A DNA stretch of 43,653 bases from Planctomycetota bacterium (GTDB lineage: Bacteria; Planctomycetota; Planctomycetia; Pirellulales; Pirellulaceae), in the NCBI GenBank assembly GCA_963205385.1, contig CAUJKE010000205.1:1-43653 (forward strand). Direction: 5' to 3'. The translations under genes were made by a program, and so were the position numbers. The notes under the pieces are model-generated. The model was not told the origin of the DNA. It did not search any database and saw only the letters and a list, made by a program, of their open reading frames with translations. Shown here piece by piece: positions 34,465 to 41,704 of the stretch. The stretch's first letter is position 1, and every line of letters begins with the position of its first letter.

Positions 34465-34959
34465 ATGAATTCGCGCACGCACCCCCACGACTCCTCTTCC
34501 CAGCCGCTTTGGCACCAGTTGCGCGCCGTCCGGCGGCGCGAAAACGTCACCGTCCGCACCATGGCCAAGCGGCTCGGCGTCACCGTGCCTGAGGTCAAGC
34601 GGCAAGAGCAAGCGTCGCTGGATATCACCCTTTCAATCCTCACGGCCTGGGCGCGCGCACTGGAAATTCCAGCCGCCGAACTCCTCGGCCAGGTTCGACC
34701 GGGACTCGCCCCGGACCTGGCAATGCGGGCGAATCTCATTCGCGCCATGAAAACAATCCGCGCGATTCAAGAACGTGCGCAAGACTCCGCCATCCAACCG
34801 CTCGCCGATAGCCTGGTGCAGGAAATGCTGGAACAATATCCGGAACTCGACGACGTGAAGCCGTGGCCTCGCTACGGCACGCGCAACGTGCGGTACGGCA
34901 ACATCCTGAACTGCCCCATCAACACCACCAGCCTCACGCCCCCCAAGGAACCGAACTAA
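34465..34959 (+). CDS. XRE-type helix-turn-helix protein
   Basis: A 164-residue protein with a Cro/C1-type HTH at about residues 14-70 (LRAVRRRENVTVRTMAKRLG, VTVPEVKRQEQ, LTAWARALEIPAAELL). The rest is helical (RANLIRAMKTIRAIQERAQDS, LVQEMLEQYPEL) and may dimerise; the last 30 residues are polar. Position suggests it controls, or works alongside, the divergent sigma-factor/kinase operon 102 bp away. ATG 34465 has an AGGA site eight bases upstream. The wider frame begins far upstream inside the sigma gene and was rejected. Confidence 0.75.
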   Translation: MNSRTHPHDSSSQPLWHQLRAVRRRENVTVRTMAKRLGVTVPEVKRQEQASLDITLSILTAWARALEIPAAELLGQVRPGLAPDLAMRANLIRAMKTIRAIQERAQDSAIQPLADSLVQEMLEQYPELDDVKPWPRYGTRNVRYGNILNCPINTTSLTPPKEPN

Positions 34960-34990
34960 CAAGCTCATCCACGCCCCGTCTCCGCACGCC

Positions 34991-35013
34991 GTAGCACGGA
35001 ACTCGTTCCGTTC
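34991..35013 (+). repeat. REP-like element 1: GTAG plus hairpin
   Basis: GTAG (34991-34994), one base, then ACGGAA-CTCG-TTCCGT, a perfect 6-bp stem with a four-base loop. GTAG next to a small hairpin is the known layout of bacterial REP elements recognised by RAYT transposases. It lies after the stop of the XRE gene. Confidence 0.65.
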
Positions 35014-35059
35014 ACCCTCCGATCCACCTCCCCGGCGACGTCATACCGCGAAACGGGCA

Positions 35060-35082
35060 AAACGGAACAAGTTCCGTTCTAC
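35060..35082 (-). repeat. REP-like element 2, inverted copy
   Basis: On the minus strand GTAG (35082-35079) is followed by AACGGAA-CTTG-TTCCGTT, a perfect 7-bp stem with a four-base loop. It matches element 1 at about 20 of 23 bases and faces it head to head over 46 bases, the arrangement called a BIME. Confidence 0.65.
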
Positions 35083-35185
35083 TCGCCAAGGAAAAGCTCG
35101 CCGCCTCATTCATTCCCGCCTGATGTTCCGCGCGGAAGCTGTGTAGGATGGAGTTTGTCAGTTTTCAGTGCTACGGAGGCGAGCG

Positions 35186-35430
35186 ATGGACTGGCGAGAT
35201 CGAATCAGCGTTGACCCCAACATTTGCCACGGCAAGGCGCGCCTCAAGGGCGCCTCAAGGGGACACGCATCATGGTCTCGGTAGTCCTCGACGATCTGGC
35301 CGCAGGCGAGTCGCCGGAGCGAATTCTCGCCGGCTATCCCACGCTCAAGCAAGAAGACATCGAGGCGGCGCTGCGATACGCCTCAGAAATGGCCCGTGAG
35401 CGAATCGTCGTGTTGCCAGAGGCGCCGTGA
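35186..35430 (+). pseudogene. DUF433 antitoxin gene, frameshifted by an 11-bp tandem duplication
   Basis: The first part from ATG 35186 (after GGAGG at 35175-35179) reads MDWRDRISVDPNICHGKARLKG, then goes out of frame and stops after about 32 codons. The rest of the domain, GTRIMVSVVLDDLAAGE... to ...RERIVVLPEAP, continues in another frame to 35430. The cause is visible: GCGCCTCAAGG occurs twice in a row (35239-35249 and 35250-35260); removing one copy restores a complete 77-residue DUF433 protein. DUF433 proteins are VapB-like antitoxins paired with PIN-like DUF5615 toxins. The remainder could be made from an internal ATG at 35272, lacking the N-terminal DNA-binding part. Confidence 0.85.
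35239..35260. repeat. 11-bp exact tandem duplication inside the DUF433 gene
   Basis: GCGCCTCAAGG at 35239-35249 is repeated without spacer at 35250-35260. Eleven bases shift the frame by two. Confidence 0.9.
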
Positions 35431-35498
35431 TGAAGTTCAAGATCGATGAGAATCTTCACAATTCCCCGCCGCGAAAATACCGCACACGCCAAAAATGA
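35430..35498 (+). pseudogene. DUF5615 PIN-like toxin remnant
   Basis: The frame starts at ATG 35430, sharing a base with the stop of the DUF433 gene (TGATG), as in intact modules. It reads MKFKIDENLH, the family's opening with the catalytic-type Asp-Glu, and then departs from the family (NSPPRKYRTRQK) and stops at 35498. Intact DUF5615 proteins are about 110-120 residues, so over 90% is missing. The lost part was replaced by sequence leading into the terminator of the convergent gene. Confidence 0.75.
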
Positions 35499-35518
35499 AA
35501 AAACTCCGCGGCGCGGAG
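35498..35518 (-). terminator. Rho-independent terminator of the TPR-like gene
   Basis: On the minus strand CTCCGC-GCC-GCGGAG (35518-35504) is a perfect 6-bp stem with a three-base loop followed directly by six T (35503-35498). It lies 13 bases past the stop of the gene ending at 35532. Confidence 0.8.
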
Positions 35519-35531
35519 GATTCGTAGAACT

Positions 35532-35963
35532 CTATGGAGTCGGCAGCGAGCGGGCTAGAAAGAGCCAGTACTTCGGATCTTCGTCGTCGAAGACCTCGCG
35601 GCCGCCATGCTCGAGGGCGAAGCGGAGTTGCTCCCGAGCGGCGAAAAATTCCCCTTGCTCGTACAGAATCTCCCCCAATTTCAGCCGCAACGCCGGGTTC
35701 GTATCGACGCCGGGGCAGGCCAGAGCCGCCATCGCCGCTTCCCACGCGGTGCTAAAGTCCCTTTTGGCAAAGCAAGCGTCGATGATCGACGCGAAGACCC
35801 GCGGCGTGGTTGACCAACGCTCCTGGGGACGAGGCATTAAGCGAAACGCCGTGGTATAGCGCAATACCGCGGCGTCGTACCGAGCCGACGAGACGAAGGC
35901 GTCCCCTTCTGAGCACAGTTGCTCAACACGCCCAGCAACAGTTTGTGGTAAAGCGGTCGTCAT
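35532..35963 (-). CDS. TPR-like hypothetical protein
   Basis: A 143-residue soluble protein with two or three tetratricopeptide-like helical pairs: EGDAFVSSARYDAAVLRYTTAF, IDACFAKRDFSTAWEAAMAAL (partly) and KLGEILYEQGEFFAAREQLRFALEHG. TPR repeats are protein-protein contact modules, and no enzyme domain is attached. ATG 35963 was taken because the frame upstream has no ribosome site; a start ten codons earlier is possible. It has its own strong terminator. The TolC-family gene lies upstream on the same strand with a 322-bp gap, so cotranscription is uncertain. Confidence 0.65.
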   Translation of the reverse strand: MTTALPQTVAGRVEQLCSEGDAFVSSARYDAAVLRYTTAFRLMPRPQERWSTTPRVFASIIDACFAKRDFSTAWEAAMAALACPGVDTNPALRLKLGEILYEQGEFFAAREQLRFALEHGGREVFDDEDPKYWLFLARSLPTP

Positions 35964-36285
35964 GCAAACATTCTGACGAACTAAAGGCAACATCCCTGGC
36001 GAGGAGGCACGACCGCGCCAGCCGCTATATCCCTCACATAAGTCACTGTAAGCACAATAGGGGCAATACGCAATATGCGAATTTTAGAAAATGTAGGAGA
36101 TTACGGATATTTCCGAACGCCTTCTCGCCGAGCTCAGCGAGGAGGCAAAGCCGAAGGCGGCCGTGGGTTGCACGCGCGAGGGTTTCGGGGCCTCTGGAAT
36201 CGAAAATCATGCGCATCGCCCGGTGTTCCGTTTCACCTGAACCTAGCGAGTCCCCGCCAGAGCAACCTGCCTCGCTCCTCCAAAC
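35964..36285. other. Intergenic region between TolC-family and TPR-like genes
   Basis: No gene is evident in these 322 bases. There is a nested inverted repeat, CGCCTTC (36118-36124) against GAAGGCG (36153-36159) with an inner CTCGC/GCGAG (36124-36128/36137-36141), which may end tolC transcription although it lacks a T-run. The segment from 36030 to 36115 is AT-rich and could hold the promoter of the TPR-like gene. Confidence 0.45.
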
Positions 36286-38466
36286 CTATTGCTCAAAGCC
36301 CACGGTTCGCACCGGGGTCTCCCCCGCTCGCAGCGGGTTGAGGCCCAGTTCCCCCCAATCGAAGCTGTTGGAATTGGTCGCCGTGCGAACTGCGTCGCTA
36401 GTTGGCTTTGCGGCGGAAAATCGGCGGCCGGCCGCGGGGGATTGCAGCGTAATTGGGGGCGGGACCGGCTCCGGCGTGGCGTCTTCAATTTTTGGCTCGT
36501 CCGTTCGCTCTCCGGTCGCGGGGAACGGCGTCGCGCCTTCGGCTCCGGTGTCCGTCCCTTGCTGTTGATTCACGGCTCCTTGCGAGATCACGTTCGGCCG
36601 CGTCCAACCGTAGTCCAGGTAGTAGCTTGCGTCACGCTCGCGAGCATGGCCGAGCGCGTCCCAGTAGGCTTTCTTCGGCCAGGGGCCCTCCGCGAGTTGC
36701 ACGCCGCAGTATTCCATCAGCGAGCCCTTGCGGAAGTGGACATTCGCAATGCTCTTGTTGTAATTGCCGACGGCCCGATAGTAGTCGATTTGAGCTTGCG
36801 CCCGGCGTCGCTGAGCGTCGAGCGTCAAGTCGAGCGTCGCTTTGCCGTTTTCGAACAGGGTGAGCGTCGATTCAACTTCCTTCTCGGAAGCATTCAAGCG
36901 GTTGAAGTGCGTTTGCGCGAGGGCATACTGCGTATCCAAGTCTCGCACGGCTTGCGCCAAGGTGTGCGAGAGCGAGAGTTCCATTTCTTCCAGCACCGCG
37001 CTTTGACGGGCCAGGTTGAGTTGAGCATTGCGAATGCCCGCCAGTTCTCGCCGGGCGCCAATCTTGGTCGGCACGAATTCCACGCCGACGCGCGACTCTT
37101 GATAGTTTCCGCCTGTCAATTCACCGATGGCTTGCGAACCAGCGTTGGGGAAGTTGATGCCGTTACGCTCGTGGCCCAGGCCGAAATCATCGCCCAAGCC
37201 GAGCCACCGGTAGAGCAATGTCAAGTTCACCTGCGGCAGCAGTTGGTGACGGGCAGCGATGAGTTGCATTTCACCCCGTTTAATGAGCCACTGCTGGCGG
37301 CGCAATTCCGGTGTGCGATAGAGGGCTTCAGGAAGGATTTCGTTCCAGTCGAAGGCGACGCGGGCCGTGGTGGGATCGTCGATGGGGCGGATGAGCCGGC
37401 CATCGCTCGACGAGAGTCCCATCAGGAACCGCAGATTGTTTTCGGTGCTGTAAACGTCCCGCAGCGTCGATTCGACCTGAGCGCGAAACGAAAAATATTG
37501 CTCGCGAACTTGCGATTCCTGCTGCGCCGATTCCGTGCCGCCGGCCAGCTTGGCGCGGGTGCTCCGCCACAATCCCAGCGCGCTGTCGCGCCCTGTCTTG
37601 GCGGTCTCCAGCGCCCGGTAGGCAATGTTCAAATCCCAATAGGTGGTTTCCACATCAAAGAGAAAGTTGCGCACGTTGGACTCGAATTCCGCCAGGCTCA
37701 CGTCGTTGTTGATCCGCGCGACAACGACCGGCAAGCGATTGATTTGCGTGCCGCGATTTCGCATCAGCGGCAAGCGGGCTTCCGCTTCAACCGCCTCATA
37801 CCAATCGCTCGGCAGATTACGGCCGAAACCGCGGTTGTTGTTGTCGTAGATCGTCTGGCTACGCAACGTGTACGTACCGCCCCAGGCCGTCTTCTTCGAC
37901 AAGGAGATGTCCGTCTGGCCGAGATCTTGCATCAACACCACCGGCACGAACGGAAACGCAACCGTGTTGATATTTTGCGGGCGATCGGTCTTTTGCCAGA
38001 ACGCTTGCGTCGTGAACTGCGCGTCGAATTCCGACAGGGCCGCTTCGACGCCGGATTGCGGATTGGTTTCGAACAATGCCGGATCGTAAATCGTCGGCTG
38101 CGCGTCAGGCCGCGCGAGAATCGCATCGGGGATGAGCGTGCGGAAGTCGAAGATTTGCCGCGTTCCCTGCGTCAAACTCTTGATCACCTTGCTGTTTTGC
38201 AGGGCGATCGACATGCAGTCTTCCAGCGTGAGATCCCAAATCTCGAAATCCTCGCTGTTGGAGAGCGTCAGCGGCTCGCGGGTGCGCGTCACTTCCGCCA
38301 ACGGCTCGTGCTCGTAATCCGGATGCTCAATCTGTGTGGCGGATTCGAGATAGTGCGACAGATCGCCATCCTCGCGGAAGTAGAACGGTTGTGTCGGATG
38401 ACAACCGGTCGCCGCCGTGATGACAATCAGTAGCACTGCCCAAAACTTGCGAAATTGCCGACTCAT
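36286..38466 (-). CDS. TolC-family outer-membrane efflux lipoprotein
   Basis: A 726-residue protein. Residues 1-21 are a signal peptide ending in TAATG before Cys22, a somewhat atypical lipobox. The core from about 85 to 590 has the two TolC repeats: a first helical pair (ETTYWDLNIAYRALETAKTGRDSALGLWRSTRAKL) and a second (QAVRDLDTQYALAQTHFNRL, VESTLTLFENGKATLDLTLDAQRRRAQAQIDYYRAVGNYN), the last being typical of efflux outer-membrane channels. The C-terminal 100 residues are Pro/Thr-rich. Such trimers connect inner-membrane pumps to the outside. No pump or adaptor gene lies next to it. ATG 38466 gives the best signal peptide with GGATGG upstream. Confidence 0.82.
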   Translation of the reverse strand: MSRQFRKFWAVLLIVITAATGCHPTQPFYFREDGDLSHYLESATQIEHPDYEHEPLAEVTRTREPLTLSNSEDFEIWDLTLEDCMSIALQNSKVIKSLTQGTRQIFDFRTLIPDAILARPDAQPTIYDPALFETNPQSGVEAALSEFDAQFTTQAFWQKTDRPQNINTVAFPFVPVVLMQDLGQTDISLSKKTAWGGTYTLRSQTIYDNNNRGFGRNLPSDWYEAVEAEARLPLMRNRGTQINRLPVVVARINNDVSLAEFESNVRNFLFDVETTYWDLNIAYRALETAKTGRDSALGLWRSTRAKLAGGTESAQQESQVREQYFSFRAQVESTLRDVYSTENNLRFLMGLSSSDGRLIRPIDDPTTARVAFDWNEILPEALYRTPELRRQQWLIKRGEMQLIAARHQLLPQVNLTLLYRWLGLGDDFGLGHERNGINFPNAGSQAIGELTGGNYQESRVGVEFVPTKIGARRELAGIRNAQLNLARQSAVLEEMELSLSHTLAQAVRDLDTQYALAQTHFNRLNASEKEVESTLTLFENGKATLDLTLDAQRRRAQAQIDYYRAVGNYNKSIANVHFRKGSLMEYCGVQLAEGPWPKKAYWDALGHARERDASYYLDYGWTRPNVISQGAVNQQQGTDTGAEGATPFPATGERTDEPKIEDATPEPVPPPITLQSPAAGRRFSAAKPTSDAVRTATNSNSFDWGELGLNPLRAGETPVRTVGFEQ

Positions 38467-38572
38467 CGAAGGTCCCATCCTGTGGAGGCTCATGCTCGCG
38501 GCCATACGGCGGATGAATCAGGGGGCACATACGTTCGGCGCTCGCGCCTGGCGTGCATGCATAACAATCACT

Positions 38573-38588
38573 GTCAGGCCCCCCTGAC
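38573..38588. repeat. Short hairpin in the leader of the TolC-family gene
   Basis: GTCAGG-CCCC-CCTGAC is a perfect 6-bp stem, about 107 bases upstream of the tolC-like start; operator or leader hairpin are both possible. Confidence 0.5.
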
Positions 38589-38953
38589 CACCGCGTCGGC
38601 CGAAAGACTGTCGCTCGCAGCGCAGCCATCCCGGTGGACGAAACGGTAGCTAAGTTATCGACCCGACAATCGTTAAACTTTCAGCAATCGCTACAAACGC
38701 CAAAGTTTTTCGCCGCCGAACGATTCAATCGCGCGAGCACTTGCTAGCAACTGTAAAATTGCTAGTAGCGCCAGCGCACGGGCGGACGCGCACCAGTGGC
38801 GCAGAGGAGCAAGGCGAACTTGTAGAGAATTTGGCGCGCCAAGACCAGACGAAGAAACTCGCGATTTTGCGCTGGGACGCTGCGAACCTGGTGTCCTGGT
38901 GTCCCGCGATCCTGTAATCAGGTTTTCAAATCCGACCTGGCAAATCTGGTGGT

Positions 38954-38991
38954 GAAGCTGGGCGACGAAGCAGGGCGACGAAGCTGGGGAC
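38954..38991. repeat. Three tandem near-copies of a 13-bp unit before the U32 gene
   Basis: GAAGCTGGGCGAC (38954-38966), GAAGCAGGGCGAC (38967-38979) and GAAGCTGGGGAC (38980-38991, one base shorter) follow each other without gaps. Confidence 0.8.
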
Positions 38992-39018
38992 TCTCCGTAT
39001 CCCACCGCTTGGCCTACA

Positions 39019-41601
39019 ATGCAGGATTATAAACATCACGTATCAATGGACCCTGCGCCGCCGCTCATGAAGTCATCCCCCCCTCCTCTCCTCCAGCGTT
39101 CTCGGCCGGAACTGTTGGCGCCAGCCGGCGATCGGGAGTGCTTGCGCGCGGCGATCGAGAACGGGGCGGACGCGGTTTATTTCGGCCTGGCCACCGGCTT
39201 TAACGCGCGGGCCAGGGCGACCAATTTCACGCTGGGCGAACTACCCGAAGTGATGGCCCAACTGCACGCCCGCGGCGTGAAGGGGTATGTGACGCTTAAC
39301 ACGCTCGTCTTTCCCAGCGAATTGCCTGCGCTTGAGCAACATATTCGCGACCTCGCGCTCGCAGGCGCCGATGCCGTGCTGGTGCAAGACCTGGGGGTCG
39401 CGCGGTTGATCAAGACGATCTGCCCAACGCTCGGCGTGCATGCCTCCACGCAAATGACGCTGACCAGTGCGGAGTGCATTGAATTCGCGGCGATGCTCGG
39501 CGTGGAACGTGTCGTGCTCGCCCGCGAACTCTCCGTCGCGGAAATTGCCAGCATTGCTTCCAAAACGACCATGCCGCTGGAAGCGTTCATCCACGGCGCG
39601 CTCTGCGTGGCTTATTCCGGCCAATGTTTGACCAGTGAATCGCTCGGCGGCCGGAGTGCGAATCGTGGACAATGCGCGCAAGCTTGCCGCTTGCCATACG
39701 ACATAACGTGCGACGGCCAGCCTGTGGAACTAGGCGACGTTAAATATCTGCTTAGCCCGCAAGACCTGGCGGCCTATGACCTCGCGCCGGAGTTGATTTC
39801 CGCCGGGGTGATCTCGTTCAAGATCGAAGGCCGCCTGAAGACGCCGGAATATGTCGCCAACATCACGCGACATTACCGGGCCGTCCTCGACCGCGCCGCC
39901 TGCGGTGAGCCGGCCGCGCTCTCGGCCGCGGACGTCGAGGAGATGGAGCTGTCGTTCTCGCGCGGCTTTTCACACGGCTGGCTCGATGGTTGCAATCACA
40001 AGCTCTTGGTCGAAGGCACAAGCTCCGACAAACGGGGCGTGCGGCTGGGAATGGTGCGCGGCGTCGAGCGCGGCCGCGTGCTGGTCGAATTATGCGCCCA
40101 GGTGAAGCGCGGCGATGGCGTCACCTTCGCCACCGGCGCGGAAGAACAACAAGAACTCGGCGGCCGCGTCTACGAAGTGCTCCGCGATGGCCGCCCGCTG
40201 GACGAGCCGGTCGCGCAAGGGGTCGTCGCGCTCGGTTTCAAACATGGTTCGCTCGACCTCGCGCAGCTTCAGGTGGGGCAACTGGTCTGGAAGACAGACG
40301 ACCCCGAATTGACCAGCAGGCTCCGCAAGAGTTTTACATCCGCGAAGCCCCTGCGCCGCTTGCCGCTGCAAATCGAAGTCACGGCGCGCGTCGGCGAGCG
40401 GCTCCGCGTCAGCGCTGCAACCGTCGCAGGCGACATCCGCGCCGCAGTCACTTCGGACCAACCGCTAGCGGTGGCGAGCAAGCATCCTCTTTCCGAGCAA
40501 ACGCTGCGCGAGCAACTGGGACGCCTGGGCGGGACCGCTTATGAGCTGGCGGAACTCTCGGCCACCATCACAGGCGAGCCGATGATTCCGTTTAGCGAAC
40601 TCGGCAAAGTACGGCATGCGCTGGTGCGCGAACTCGACGCGGCGGCGCAGCGTCCTGCGGAGCGCCCGGTCGCTTCCACGTCCGTGCTCGCAAGACTCCG
40701 CAGCGAATTGCCGGAGCGTGATTTGCAGCGCGACGTCTCCCCCACGATCCACGTCCTCGCGCGCACAGTGAACCTGGTTCGCCTGTTGCTTGAACGGGGC
40801 ATTCGTCACTTGTATGCTGATTTTCAAGATATTCGCCAGTACAAAGTGGCAGTCCAACTCGCCCACGCCGCGGATGCCACAATTTATCTCGCGACGCCGC
40901 GGATTCAAAAGCCTGCGGAGGCGAGCATCTTTCGCGTGCTCGAGCGGCACGGCGCGGACGGCATGTTGGTTCGCAATCTCGGCGGGCTATTGCACTATCA
41001 TCGCGCCGGCGTGCCGCTCGTGGCGGACTTCTCGCTTAACTGCACCAACGAACTAACGGCGCAGATTCTCCGCGCGCATGGCGTCGAGCGGATCACCCCG
41101 TCGTACGATCTCAATCGCGATCAACTCCACGACCTCGTCAGCGCCGTCCCGCCGGCCTGGCTCGAAGTCGTGATTCACCAACACATGCCGATGTTCCACA
41201 TGGAGCATTGCGTCTTTTGCGCCGTCCTGTCGCCGGGGACAAACCAGACCAACTGCGGGCGTCCCTGCGACGTACACGACGTGCAACTGGTCGATCGTCA
41301 GGGAATGTCGCACCCGCTCAAGGCGGATGTCGGTTGTCGCAACACGCTGTTCAACGCCGTGCCACAAAGCGCAGCCGAAGCGGTCCCAGCACTGCTTGGC
41401 GCTGGGCTCCGCCAGTTTCGCCTGGAATTGCTCGACGACCCCGCCCCGGAAGAACTGGATTTATTGCTCAGGCTGTATCAAGATTTGATTGCCGGCCGCA
41501 TCGGTGGTAAAGAAGTATGGACGCGGCTCCGCGCGGCGAACCGCGTCGGCGTCACCCGCGGCACCCTGGAAGAACGTCGCAATCCGCTCGCCATTTTGTA
41601 G
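39019..41601 (+). CDS. Large U32-family protein (RlhA/YhbU-like, DUF3656-containing)
   Basis: An 860-residue protein. The U32 barrel opens with RPELLAPAGDRECLRAAIENGADAVYFG (residues 29-56) and contains the family's Cys cluster at C196, C203, C219 and C223 (GALCVAYSGQC...NRGQCAQAC), which binds an iron-sulfur cluster in characterised members. A middle DUF3656-like region follows, then a second barrel-like half ending with another four Cys at 731, 734, 746 and 750 (HCVFC...NCGRPC). Although named peptidases, members hydroxylate RNA bases (RlhA on 23S C2501, TrhP on tRNA) or quinone precursors. An RNA-hydroxylation role is therefore likelier than proteolysis. ATG 39046 or 39067 could be the true start, because the first 28 residues are unconserved in look. 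Confidence 0.85.
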   Translation: MQDYKHHVSMDPAPPLMKSSPPPLLQRSRPELLAPAGDRECLRAAIENGADAVYFGLATGFNARARATNFTLGELPEVMAQLHARGVKGYVTLNTLVFPSELPALEQHIRDLALAGADAVLVQDLGVARLIKTICPTLGVHASTQMTLTSAECIEFAAMLGVERVVLARELSVAEIASIASKTTMPLEAFIHGALCVAYSGQCLTSESLGGRSANRGQCAQACRLPYDITCDGQPVELGDVKYLLSPQDLAAYDLAPELISAGVISFKIEGRLKTPEYVANITRHYRAVLDRAACGEPAALSAADVEEMELSFSRGFSHGWLDGCNHKLLVEGTSSDKRGVRLGMVRGVERGRVLVELCAQVKRGDGVTFATGAEEQQELGGRVYEVLRDGRPLDEPVAQGVVALGFKHGSLDLAQLQVGQLVWKTDDPELTSRLRKSFTSAKPLRRLPLQIEVTARVGERLRVSAATVAGDIRAAVTSDQPLAVASKHPLSEQTLREQLGRLGGTAYELAELSATITGEPMIPFSELGKVRHALVRELDAAAQRPAERPVASTSVLARLRSELPERDLQRDVSPTIHVLARTVNLVRLLLERGIRHLYADFQDIRQYKVAVQLAHAADATIYLATPRIQKPAEASIFRVLERHGADGMLVRNLGGLLHYHRAGVPLVADFSLNCTNELTAQILRAHGVERITPSYDLNRDQLHDLVSAVPPAWLEVVIHQHMPMFHMEHCVFCAVLSPGTNQTNCGRPCDVHDVQLVDRQGMSHPLKADVGCRNTLFNAVPQSAAEAVPALLGAGLRQFRLELLDDPAPEELDLLLRLYQDLIAGRIGGKEVWTRLRAANRVGVTRGTLEERRNPLAIL

Positions 41602-41610
41602 TTTTGCTTT

Positions 41611-41641
41611 GTAGGTCGGCGGCGCTCCGGTGCCGCCAGAC
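41611..41641 (+). repeat. REP-like element 3: GTAG plus hairpin
   Basis: GTAG (41611-41614) is followed by GTC-GGCGGC, an eight-base loop, then GCCGCC-A-GAC, a 9-bp stem with one bulged A. It stands in the 103-bp gap between the U32 and double-DUF1080 genes. Its stem differs from elements 1 and 2; only the plan is shared. Confidence 0.5.
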
Positions 41642-41704
41642 TGCGGTTGCGTCCGCGCACAACCACAACTCCCACCTCCCTCACTCCCTCCCAGGTACAC
41701 ACCG

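Larger units (their letters stand above)
38467..39018. other. Divergent intergenic region between TolC-family and U32 genes
   Basis: These 552 bases show no gene. Structures seen: a 6-bp perfect hairpin GTCAGG-CCCC-CCTGAC at 38573-38588; a palindrome TTGCTAGCAA at 38741-38750 with a partial second copy at 38759; a CTGGTGTC direct repeat near 38890; three near-copies of a 13-bp unit at 38954-38991; and TACAAT at 39015-39020 that could be the -10 box for the U32 gene if translation starts at ATG 39046. Confidence 0.5.

Noticed and set aside
36289..38433. A 714-codon open frame on the plus strand
   Set aside because: It lies exactly antisense to the TolC-family gene, has an Arg/Gln/Val-rich shadow composition and no recognisable domain; the minus-strand frame has a signal peptide and clear TolC repeats.
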